Made by a program: the position numbers and the translations under genes. The notes beneath the pieces were generated by a model, which was not told the DNA's origin, searched no databases, and worked only from the letters and a program-made list of their open reading frames with translations. Below are positions 8,859-18,600 of a stretch of DNA of 32,105 nucleotides, piece by piece. Each line of letters starts with the position of its first letter. Positions within the stretch are counted from its first letter, which is position 1. This stretch comes from Chrysochromulina parva (Eukaryota > Haptophyta > Prymnesiales > Chrysochromulinaceae): the NCBI GenBank assembly GCA_002887195.1, contig PJAB01000251.1, forward strand, positions 1 to 32,105. The letters are read 5' to 3'.

Positions 8859-10157
8859 TTGTTTCCTTTGCCCATCCCTGCACCTTCCTTTTCAGAATTT
8901 GCGGCTCAACGCGAGCTGCATCCCAACCTACGCCGCCTCCAGAGCGCCCTGAGCACGTGCCAGGCGGTGGCGCGACAGTCGTTCTGTCAGCCGCCCAGTG
9001 CGCCACCTTCACCATCGCCGCCGCCGCCATCACCGCCGCCGCCATCGCCGCCGCCGCCATCGCCATCGCCTCCGCCGCCATCGCCATCGCCTCCGCCGCC
9101 ATTGCCGCCGCCGCCATCACCACCGCCGCCCTCGACATCGCCCAGCCCGCAGTCGCCAGCACCCTCGCCACCGCCGCCCTTGCGCTCGCCTGCTCCGCCC
9201 TCGCCCCCACCGTCGCCCTCACTCCCGCCGCCCTCGGAGTCGCCACCGCCGCCGGCGATGAGCGTCGTCGAGCTCGCCCTGCGGCTCGCCGGCGACGTCT
9301 CCTCCTTCACCCCGAGCGTGCGGACCGAGATGAAGAGCGCGATCGCAGCCCGGGCGGACGTTGACCCGTCGGCGGTGACGGTGACTGTAACGTCGGGCAG
9401 CGTCATCGTCGGCGTGCGCGTCCTCACGCCCACGGTCATGGCGACCTCGGTGCAGTCGGCGATGGCAAGCGCAACGAGCAGCCCAAGCAGCGCGACCGCC
9501 ATGCTCGCGAGCGTCACCGGCGTCTCGATCGCCGTGCTTGCGGTGGTGACGTCACCCACCATCACGGACGTCGCATCACCGCCGCCGCAGCCCACTTTCT
9601 CGCCAACTTTCTCGCCCTCGCCCTCGCCGCCCCCGCAACGGCCGCCAGGCGCGCTAAACAGCGCCGTTGGTGAGGCCATCACGATCCTCGTCAGCGCCGT
9701 GCTCGTCGCGGTAGTTGCGCTGCTGTGCTGCCTGGCGATGGTCTGCTGGTGGACGAGGCGCAGACAAGTCGAGCTGCGGCGCAAAGACGTCAACAACTGG
9801 CTCCGCAATACGTCCGCGAGCACGGTCTCCGCAGAGGAGGCTCATCAGCAAAAGGAGGAGGCACAGCATGTGGCGGCGGTGTTGGCGCGGGAGGGTGCGA
9901 CGATCGTGCATGAGCAGCAGTGGGGGCTCTCCTCCGCACACTCGGCTCCCGACCTCTCCGTTGTGAACGACTCTCATGACTACCATCTCGATGCAGGCGA
10001 GTACCAGCTGAGCGACTATGAGTTTCGCAAGGAGGGGGACGACGGCGGGGGCCACGGCGTTGAACAAAGCGGGGGCCGCGCCTCGTCAGCAGGCGGCCGC
10101 GTCACCGGCAGCAGCAGCGGCCCATCGGGGAGCATGGACCTCTCTATACAGCTGTAA
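8859..10157 (+). CDS. Probable 3' exon(s) of the beta-helix gene: Pro-rich, SEA-like, TM and cytoplasmic tail
   Basis: The open frame has no ATG before 9259, beyond its Pro-rich region; 8859 itself is TTG. It is therefore unlikely to be an independent gene. A pyrimidine-rich tract ending in TTTTCAG at 8895 could be an acceptor, but no consensus donor upstream gives the matching phase without a stop, so the junction is unresolved. The encoded order is a short Leu/Gln segment, (PPPPSP)n, a region of about 100 residues with VTVTSGSVIVGVRV resembling a domain seen in other algal surface proteins, Pro-rich linker, one TM helix (around 9662-9750, VSAVLVAVVALLCCLAMV) with a basic stop-transfer TRRRQ, and an acidic/Gly-rich cytoplasmic tail. 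The topology needs the upstream signal peptide, which supports one gene. Confidence 0.65.
   Translation: MFPLPIPAPSFSEFAAQRELHPNLRRLQSALSTCQAVARQSFCQPPSAPPSPSPPPPSPPPPSPPPPSPSPPPPSPSPPPPLPPPPSPPPPSTSPSPQSPAPSPPPPLRSPAPPSPPPSPSLPPPSESPPPPAMSVVELALRLAGDVSSFTPSVRTEMKSAIAARADVDPSAVTVTVTSGSVIVGVRVLTPTVMATSVQSAMASATSSPSSATAMLASVTGVSIAVLAVVTSPTITDVASPPPQPTFSPTFSPSPSPPPQRPPGALNSAVGEAITILVSAVLVAVVALLCCLAMVCWWTRRRQVELRRKDVNNWLRNTSASTVSAEEAHQQKEEAQHVAAVLAREGATIVHEQQWGLSSAHSAPDLSVVNDSHDYHLDAGEYQLSDYEFRKEGDDGGGHGVEQSGGRASSAGGRVTGSSSGPSGSMDLSIQL
8998..9258 (+). repeat. Proline-rich (PPPPSP)n coding repeat 2
   Basis: CCGCCATCN-type tandem units encode a second poly-Pro/Ser spacer. Its antisense reads as long Gly-rich open frames that should be ignored. 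Confidence 0.85.
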
Positions 10158-10819
10158 ACGTTAAAACAGGCCGCTGCGCGCTGGCGCGCGCGGGGGGGGG
10201 GCTACAGTGATCACACCCGCGAGACACGGACGCTCGAGACACACGGAAGACACACGAGACTGCATCACACACGCAAGAGTGAGGAGAAGCATGGGTGTCA
10301 GTGGTTTATGGTACTGGCACGCGCGACTCGCGCGGACTGGAGATTTCGTCGGTTTGGGAAAGTGGTTCCGCCACAAGGCAGAGCTCCGCGATCGGACCGG
10401 ATGCCGGGATGGGCGCACGGATCTCTGTGCAGACTAATTGAGTGCACGCCGCGAGTCAGAGCCGTGAACGGCACGGTCCATGGTTCGGACATGGACCGGC
10501 GACCGTGGACGTCGGAAGATGAAGCTTGAAGGTTGAAGCGTGACCATTGCAAACAACGAACTGTGAAGTGACCTGAGGTGACCTGCGCCATACAACCTCT
10601 AGTACAAAGTACATGTTACCCACAATGTGCGAACAGATGAAGACTTGCGGCCTCTCTCGACTCCACATGTCGATTCCTCTGTCTCCGCGCGCCGAGCACC
10701 TCCAGGGCTGTCCTTAGACGATACGTTGGGAGCGGGCGTGGTACGCCGCCGCGGGGGTACGCCGCCGCGGCCGCCGCGCCGGCCACGTGTGGCCGTGTGG
10801 CGCCCGCCACATGGCACGT
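10158..10819. other. Convergent intergenic region
   Basis: This 662-bp stretch lies between convergent genes. It has a G run at about 10192-10201, a CACACG/GAGACAC-rich stretch (10213-10280), and CCGCCGCGG-type palindromic GC repeats (10745-10785). Short open frames occur on both strands but none has coding character. Confidence 0.5.
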
Positions 10820-13800
10820 TCACGACTCTGTCAGCTCGCGCAGCGCCTGCTTGGCGCGCGCGGCGAGGACCATGGTGTCGCGCCGCTTCGTGTCCCAAAG
10901 GGCGATCTGCTCGAGCACCCGCCGGCCACCCAGCCTGAGCACAGCCTTCTGCGAGGGCTCGGCGGAGACCAGCGCGAGGAGCAGGTTCGCCGAGCCCGTG
11001 CGCACCTCAGGATTGAGCGCCTGCACATCACCCGCCTGAAGGATGGTCATGAGGAGCTTGGTGCCATCTTCGGTCGCACAGAACTTCTCGCGCCCCTCCC
11101 GGCTGCCCTCTACGAGGTGCTCAAGCACCGAGAGACACTTCCCAAGCGCGTCCTCGTGCTTGATGCCGTGCGCCACGGTGGCAACCGCGAGGATCGCGCC
11201 GACCGCGCCGTGTCGGCACGCGAGCGACAGCGCCTTGCCATCCTTGAGCGAGGTCGCGTTCAGCAGCACGTAGAGGGCCTGCTCCTGCAAGTTGAAGGGC
11301 ACGGCGTCACAGAGGAGCGGCAGCAGGCAGTCCATCCCGTGCTCAGTGAGCAACGCGCGCTGATGGGCCTCGGCCGTGTAGACTGTGCCGTTGAGTACAG
11401 GCAGGCAGCGCTCGAGGAGCGCGATCGCCGTACGGCACGTGACCAACGTCTCCGTCGGCACTGACGAGAGGGCACCCGCGCCCGCCGCGGCCGCCGCACC
11501 ACCCCGGCGCCCAGTCGACGGCCGCAACGCGGTGGAGGCGGCGCCGTCCCGGGCGCCACTGGTACCGGTACCTCCGCCCTCAGCGCGCGCCGCGAAAAAG
11601 GAGCCGCCGCCGACGGCCGCCGAGGCGGGGCGGCGAGTCGGCTGATGCTGCTGCTGCTCATGATGCTGCTGCTGATGCTGTGACGTGGCGGGCGCGGGCG
11701 CGTGCCGAGCGATCAAACTATTGAGCGAGAGGGTCTCAATGTCATCCTCGATGTCTTCCATGAGAAGCTTGTCGGCGCCGTCCCGGGCGCCGCTGGCCGC
11801 GCCGCTGGCCGTGGAGGGTGTGCCGGCGCGCGCACCGCCGATGCCGGGCGCGCCAGCCGCCGCCTCGTCCGTCTCGTCCTCCTCGTCCTCGTCCTCGTCC
11901 TCGTCCGCAGCCATGGCCGCCGCAAGCGCGGCCTTGAGATCCGGCGTGCGCGCGTGGAGATCGGCGAGCTGCTTGGCGGCGTCGCGGCTCAAGTGGAGGA
12001 GCTGCTGCACGCCCGAGTCGCCCAAGTGCAGGATCGTCGAATAGGCCGTCTTCGAGAGCTCGTCGTCGTCGTCGTCGTTGAGGCAGTAGAGCAGCGACTC
12101 GATGCCGCCGTGCAAGACAACGTCGCGCGCGTTCGCGGAGTTATCGCGCACCTGATGAGGGAGGCAATCATCATGCAATCAGCATGCAATCAGTCAGGGA
12201 GGCAATCATCATGCAATCAGCATACAATCAGCATGCAATCAGCATGCAATCAGCATGCAATCAGCATGCAATCACGTTCGTCGCGCGCTATCGCGCACCA
12301 GGTTGCCCAGGCAGAAGGCGGCCGTCTTGCGCGCCTCGTAGAGAGGGCTCGCCAGCTGCTGGTGCAGCAGCGGCACGCCCCCGCACGCGCGCACGAGCTC
12401 CTGCACCGTCGCGTTGCAGTACGACAGGTTGACGAGCGCCATCATCGCGTAGAGGGCGAGCTCGACCGCTTGGCCCACCGCTTCCGCGCCGCCCTCGGCC
12501 GAGCCCGGGGCAAGCCCCTCAACGGCCGCGAGCCCCTCAGCGGCGGCCGCATCCGCCCTCTTCTGCCCCAGGGCCGCAGCCCGGCCTTCGGCCGAGAGGA
12601 GGGAGAGTAGGGTGCGAATGGCGGCCTCGGTCCCATACAGACGTTGGTTGGTCGGATGGTTCCACGCGACGTGCGAGAGCAGCAGGCACGCGGCGCACAC
12701 GATCCGGGGCGCGCCCGTCGCACTGAGCAGCCGATGGACCGCCTCGGCTGCCTCACGCGAGCCGAGGGCGTCCTGAGTGGCGCTGTTGGTGTCGGCCATG
12801 TTGATGAGCAGGTTGAGCGCTCCCGCGGCGAGCGACGCACCCACGCCCTCGCCGCCATCGCCGCTCTCGTGGCGCGCCAGCAGCGAGAGGCAAGCCGGGA
12901 GCACCCCAAGCTCGAGCAGCGCCTCCTGGTTGCCCACGTTACGGTACGCCACGTTGTTGAGCGCGTCGCACGCCGTCTCGGTCACTTTCCACAGGTCGAT
13001 CGCGCCGCTGGGCGCCACCGCCGTCGTCGTGCGGGCGGAGCGGCCGTCCGGGCCCGAGATTTTACCCGAGATCTCGTCCGACGCCCTCTCGCCGCGCACG
13101 CGCCCCGCGGTGGTCGGGCGTGAGCGGCCCGCGGTGGTCGGCCGCGATTGCGCGGCCGTGACCGCCGACGGGGCCCCACACGTGGCCGCTGGCTCAACGC
13201 GCGTCGGAGTGCCGTGAATGCCCGCTCGCCCACGCCGCGCGCCCATGCCGGCGCTGCCCATGGCCGCGCCTCCCGCAGCCCCCATGTTGCCGCCCATCCC
13301 GTCGAGGCCGTCGGCGCCGCGCGTCACGAGCGCTGGCGGCGAGTGGCGAGGGAGGGAGGCGACGCAGTGCTTGAGCGCCGTAGCGAGCGGCTCGAGCCCC
13401 GCCACCGAGCGGATGTAGTCCTGGTTGGTGCGCGAGGACAGCACGATGTGTGCAACCGCCTCGAGCGCTGCGTCGAGCACTGGCAGGGTCACGTCGTCGG
13501 CTGGGTACGCTTGGATAGTGCGCAGCACCTGCAGCAGCACCTCCTCGGTGCGCATCTCGTCGCGCGCGTGCGCCGACTCGGCCGCGAGCAGGCATAGGAT
13601 GCGCAGCGAGGTGGCCTTGACGTCGGTGTTGTAGTCGCGCAAGCACTCGGCGAGCTCAGCGATGCCTTGCTTGCGAAGGAAGAGGATGCGCGCGGGCGGC
13701 GAGCGCTGAATGAGCGCGTGGCACGCGAGGCACGCATGCGAGAGCACCTGTGGGGAAGGAGGCGAGGCGTCGTGGTGAGCACTTGCATGCAGCGCTGCAG

Positions 13801-15385
13801 GCACGCGAGGCACGCATGCGAAAGCACCTCCTCGTCAATGTTGGACACGCAGCGGATCATGAGCTCGAGCGTCTGGGTCCCGTGCATGTGCACGAGTAGG
13901 TAGGGTGCCTCCCCCTTTGAAGGGAGTGAGCGAGCGAGGAGCTTGAGGCTCTTGACCACTTCGTCACTGTGGTAATGGTTGAGCCGGATGTGCTCGATCG
14001 CCTCGAACATCTCCTGGTGCAGCGTGTAGAGCGCGGCCAACTCGCTGCGCAGCTCGTGCGTGTGGCCCGCCTTGGCGGCACGCGAGCTCACCTTCTCAGC
14101 ACGTTGGAGCACCGAGGACTGCATCGGCTTGTTCTCGAGCTGGCTGTTGAGCACGAGGAGAAGGCACGCCTGCGACACGATCGTGTCCGGGGTGGGGTGC
14201 GCCTCGTGGTGCGCCTCGCCATTGTCCAGGTTGCTGCTTGCGGGCGCGCTCGCCGCGGCCGACTGGTCGATGTACTTGAGGCATGCGTCCTGGGGGCGGG
14301 AGGGGACGGAGATGGGGGAGCTCAAGGAGGAGATGAAAGAGGAAAGAGCTCAAGGCGGCGATGAAAGAGCTCAAGGCGGCGATGAAAGAGCTCAAGGCGG
14401 AGATGAAAGAGCTAAAGGAGGAGACCAGCGGTGGGGCGCGTGGGGCATTCGGGCGCGGCGGCGGGTGAGGGCGGGGCGGTGCCAAGGCGCTTACGATGGT
14501 CCCCGCCTCGAGGAGCATGGTCTGCGACTGCGGCGTGCACCAGACGAGCGTTGCCGCTGCGAGGAGCACCTGCTCGGTGGCGAACGTCAGCGAGGGCTGC
14601 CCCTGGGCGACGGTCATCGAGCGCGTCGTCGTGAGCAAGGGCACCAGGTCGATCAGCGAGCGCAAGGCGCCGCCCTGCGTGAAGGCCTTCTGGGCTTGAC
14701 TGTTTGCCGACGAGACATTCGAGACGAGCTCGCAAATGTTGCCCGTGAGCGAGTCCCATTGCGCGGACGAGCCGGAGAGAGGCATTGGTCGCGAGGGGAG
14801 CGCGGTGCCGGGCCGCGCGAGCGTGCGCGTGTAGTGCGTGATGGCCGCATTGAGCATGCGCGTCACGACCGCGACGCCGTCGGCGGCGATGAAGATGGAG
14901 GCAGCGCTCGCAGGGTGGTAAAAGGTACAGTAGGAGAGCACGTTGCACGCGCGGTCGAGGATGTCGGGGCCTTCCGCGTCGTAGATGAGGTCCTCGTAGT
15001 GCGAGAGCGTGGTCACGAGGTTCTTGATGCCGTTGGGCATCTTGAGAAACGGCTTCAGGTTGGACGTCGCATTGCACAGCAGGCACTCGAGCAGCTGGAC
15101 GACGAGGCCGACAGGCACGCGCTGTCGAACGTCGACGCATTTGCGCACCGCGATGGGCCCGCCGAGCCGCGCGGCCGTGTCGAGCAGCTCGACTAGCACC
15201 GCGAGCGTCGGGAAGCGCTTGCCGCCGATGGCCTCGAGCAGCGCCGCATTGGCGCCGTCGCAAAAGTAGCGGAGCTGATCGAGCGCGGCCCAGCGCAACT
15301 CACTGGCGTCGTCCGCGATGCCGTCGAGGCACGTCGTCAAGCGCTGCGCGTCTGTCGTCGAGAATGCAGGCTCGGGCTTGGGCAT
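10820..15385 (-). CDS. Armadillo-repeat protein (about 1377 aa), four exons
   Basis: Exons in transcript order are 15385-14495, 14289-13828, 13747-12299 and 12151-10820, all in phase 0. The translation is mostly alpha-helical, with repeated ARM/HEAT-like units: for example LVVQLLECLLCNATSNLKPFL, ALYAMMALVNLSYCNATVQE, KTAAFCLGNLVRDNSANARD, and LNATSLKDGKALSLACRHG. The pattern of Leu/Ala-rich helices with Asn near the helix-3 end is typical of armadillo repeats. Exon 3 contains Gly/Ala-rich and Arg/Thr-rich low-complexity inserts. Exon 4 has an acidic run (DEDEDEDEEDETDEA) and a His/Gln-rich run. No catalytic domain or membrane segment is visible. A scaffold role is likely, but I cannot name the subfamily. 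It is divergent from the GBF1 gene with 281 bp between starts. Confidence 0.82.
12152..12298 (-). other. ARM intron 3: family B (TGATTGCATGC) intron (147 bp)
   Basis: Donor CTG|GTGCGC, acceptor CTCATCAG|GTGCGC. It is filled with TGATTGCATGC units and contains an internal duplication of about 35 bp. The flanking copies have diverged but still share TATCGCGCACC in plus orientation. Splicing gives CLGNL-VRDNSANARD. Confidence 0.88.
13748..13827 (-). other. ARM intron 2: family A introner-like intron (80 bp)
   Basis: Donor GAG|GTGCTT, acceptor CCCCACAG|GTGCTC. It is flanked by a 29-bp duplication with one mismatch (13721-13749 and 13801-13829). The 48 nt at 13748-13795 are identical to FAM91 intron 1. 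Splicing gives NIDEE-VLSHACLACHAL. Confidence 0.9.
14290..14494 (-). other. ARM intron 1 with 21-nt tandem repeats (205 bp)
   Basis: Donor ATC|GTAAGCGCC, acceptor CCGCCCCCAG|GACGCA. It differs from the introner families: there is no flanking duplication and no core. About 14321-14420 holds a 21-nt tandem unit, AGCTCAAGGCGGCGATGAAA in plus orientation, four to five copies, giving a pyrimidine-rich transcript strand. Splicing gives EAGTI-DACLKYIDQ. Confidence 0.75.
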
Positions 15386-15666
15386 GAGACTATCGCGTGC
15401 GGCTCCTCCCTCGCCAAAGCAGCACGGGGCCGCAGCGGCTGCGAGCGCAGTCTTCGCGTGCGTGCGTTCGGCGATACGGTAGCGCTCACCCGATGGCCTT
15501 GATTACATGATTAGGTCTCCTTGATTAGGTCACAAACAAACGTGTGTCAGCCATCCGAGATAGCGGTGCGTCAGACGACTCAAAGCCCTTGATTGTCGCC
15601 GTCATCGCGTCGCGGTGCGAAGTTCCTCGCACCTCGCCGCACTCACCTAACCCCACTGAGACAAAG

Positions 15667-18600
15667 ATGGCGCGCGGCGAGCTGCGCGACATCGTCTCGT
15701 TCGAGATTGCATCCATCACCACGCAGCTTCGCGCCGACTGGCGAGCCGCGACTAGCGCCTACCGAGCGCCGCCCCCGTCCGGCACGAAGCTGCTGCGCCA
15801 CTTCAACCAGGCGCGCCGCGCCGTGCTCACGAGGCGGGTGAGCAGCCTCGAGTACATCGAGCCCTTCCTGGAGACCATTCGGCAGGAGAACACGAGCGGC
15901 GTCGTCACGCAGCGGGCGCTGCTCGCTGTTCACACCTTCCTCGAGGCGGGGCTGCTCACGCTTGATCCGGCCACCGAGCCTGAAACGATCGTGGCAATCG
16001 TGCGCGCGGCGACCTACTGCCGCTTCGAGGTGACCGACCCGGCCGCCGACGAGGTGGTGCTCATGTGCATCCTGCAGCTGCTCGTCGCCTGCGTGCAGTG
16101 CCCGAGCGGCGGCGCTCTCTCGGACGAGGCCGTGTGCGAGGTGGTGCACTCGTGCTACCGCATTTCATCGCAAGGCTCGCTGTCGGACCTGCTGCGCCAC
16201 CAGGCGGAGGCTGGGCTGCGCGCGATGGTGCGCACGCTCTTCGCGCGCATCCCCGAGATCACCGTCGCCGACCCCAGCGCCGCCGCCCTGCCGCCAGATT
16301 CCCGAACGGGCGCCACATCGCCGCCTGTCGCGCGTGTCCACTCGACTCCCTGGGCAGGCCAAAAGGTAGCAGCCGCGGCCGCGGCCGCTGCCGCCGCCAA
16401 GATTGAGGCCGCGGCAGGGGCCGATGCCGGGGAGGTGCCCACCGACACAAAGGCCACGACGGCCGATGCCGACGCCGACGCCGAAGCGCTGCCCGCGGAA
16501 GGCGCGGAAGGTGCGGAAGGTGCGGCGTCGGTCGGTGCGGCATCGGTCGGTGCGGCGGCCGAGGCCGAGCCGCCCAGCACCCCTGCGCGCTCGGGTTTGG
16601 GCGGTGGCGCGGAGCCGGAGCCGGCGGCGAACGGCACGTCGGCGGCGCCGGCAGCGCCGGCGCTGGCACCCTACGGGGTGGGCTGCTTGTACGAGGTGCT
16701 ACGCTTCCTAATCGGGTTGATCGATCCGGCGGAGCCGCATAATCCGCCGCCCGTGCGCGAGTTTGCGTTGGCGGCGTTGCTCGCGGCGCTGCGGGCGGGC
16801 GGCGCGCCACTGGGCGCGACGCCCGCGCTTTCGACGCTGCTCACCGACTCGCTCTCCTACCTGCTCATCGCCAACATCGAGTGCAAGTACGGCAAGGAAG
16901 GGGAGCCCGAGCCTGGGCCCCCAACTGAGCTGCTCTCGCTGCTGCTCAAGACGGCGCAGGCGCTGCTCCAGACGGTCGGCGTGCTCGGCAGCCGACAGCA
17001 GGAGGCGCTCTTCACGCGCGTGCACCTTGCGCTCCTCAAGCCGCCCGCCGAGAAGCAGCCCGCGCCCCCTCCCGACCGTCGCCATCTCGTGCTGGAGAGC
17101 GTGCCGATGCTCCTCTCGCAACCGCTGCTCTCCATGCGACTCCTCTCAGCCTTCGACTGCAACATGCAGCGTTCCGACCTGCTGCACGCGCTCGCTGGTG
17201 CGCTCGCAGCCGCCGCGCACCCCGCCGCGCATGTGCCCGTCGACACGGCCCATTTGCTCGCCATCGAGGCTCTGCTGGACGTGCTCGCGTCCACTACCCT
17301 CGATGCCGACGGCCTCGAGCTGCCCTCGGTGCTCGCCCTCGAGGCCGAAGCAAGCGCCCGCGACGGCGCGCCGCTGTCGGCCGCCGACGCCGCGGCGGAC
17401 GAGTCGGCGGCGCAGCTGCTCGCCGCACGAAGGCGCAAGTCCGAGGTGCAGGCCGCGGCCGATGCGTTCAACAAGAAGCCTGGCAAAGGCCTCGCCGCGC
17501 TGCAGAAAGCCGGCCTGGTCTCGACGCCCCTCGATCCGGCCGAGGTGGCCGCCTTCCTGCGTGCGACGCCGCAGCTGGAGAAGGCGGCCCTGGGCGACTT
17601 CCTCTCGTCGCCCGGCGACGAGTCGGCGAGCGTCCTCAGGGCGTTCGTCGCGCAATTCGACTTCTCGGCCTACGAGATCGAGGGGGCGCTCCGCATGTTC
17701 CTGCAGTCCTTCCGCCTGCCGGGAGAGGCGCAGAAGATCGATCGGCTGATGGAGGCCTTCGCACGTGGCGTCTTCGAGGCGAACCCGAGCGTCTTTGCCA
17801 ACAGCGACGCGGCGTACGTGCTCGCCTTTGCGATCATCATGCTCAACACGGACCTGCACTCACCCCAGATTGCGAACAAGATGACTCTCGACCAGTTCGT
17901 CTCCAACAACCGAGGCATCAACAACAACAAGGACCTGCCACGCCCCTTTCTCGAGCGAGTGTACACCGTCATCCAGTCCGACGAGATCAAGCTCAACGAG
18001 GAGATGCTGGTCCTCTCGCGCCCCGCGTGGAGAGCCTTCGAAGACAAGCCCGTCGGCAAGCCCCCCGGAGGGCCGCCGCCGCCGACCGCCGCGCTCGGTA
18101 CGGCGCTCTCGGTCGGTGTGCCCGGCACGGCGCCCTCGACCCCAGTGCCCGGTACGGCGCGATCGGCCGCGCGCGCGCTGCCCTTGTTTCCGCCGCCGCC
18201 GCCGCCGCACGTCGGGCCCGCTGAGCGCGCGTTGCGGGCTCAGCTGTTCTCGTCGCTCTCGGCGGGCGTTCTGGAGGCGCTCGGCGCCATGCTCGCGCGT
18301 GCCGACTCCCGCGATGCGGTGGCCACGGCCCTTGAGGGCTACGGCCGGTGTGCGCGGCTCGCGTCGATCCACGGGCTGCAGCCCATGGTGGAGGCGGTCC
18401 TACGTTCGCTCGGCGTCGCCTCGTGCCTGTGCGCTGCCGCCGCCGCCGACGTCGACGCTGCCGCCGCTGCCGCCACCGCCGCCGCCGCCAAGGCCACCAC
18501 CGCCGCCGCCGCCGCCCCGGCCGGCGCGGCAACGGCCGCCACCCCGGGGGCCGACGGGAGTGTCGCGGTCGACGAGCCAGCGGCCGCCGCGAGCGCCGCG

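Noticed and set aside
8987..9823. Long Gly-rich minus-strand frame (278 aa)
   Set aside because: It is the antisense of the proline-rich coding repeat; GC-rich triplet repeats leave several frames open.
14412..15263. Arg/Ala-rich minus-strand frame of 283 aa
   Set aside because: It is another frame of ARM exon 1; the ARM frame has the helical repeat pattern and an ATG.
15544..15666. Upstream extension of the GBF1 frame
   Set aside because: It has no ATG; homology to the DCB domain starts just after ATG 15667.
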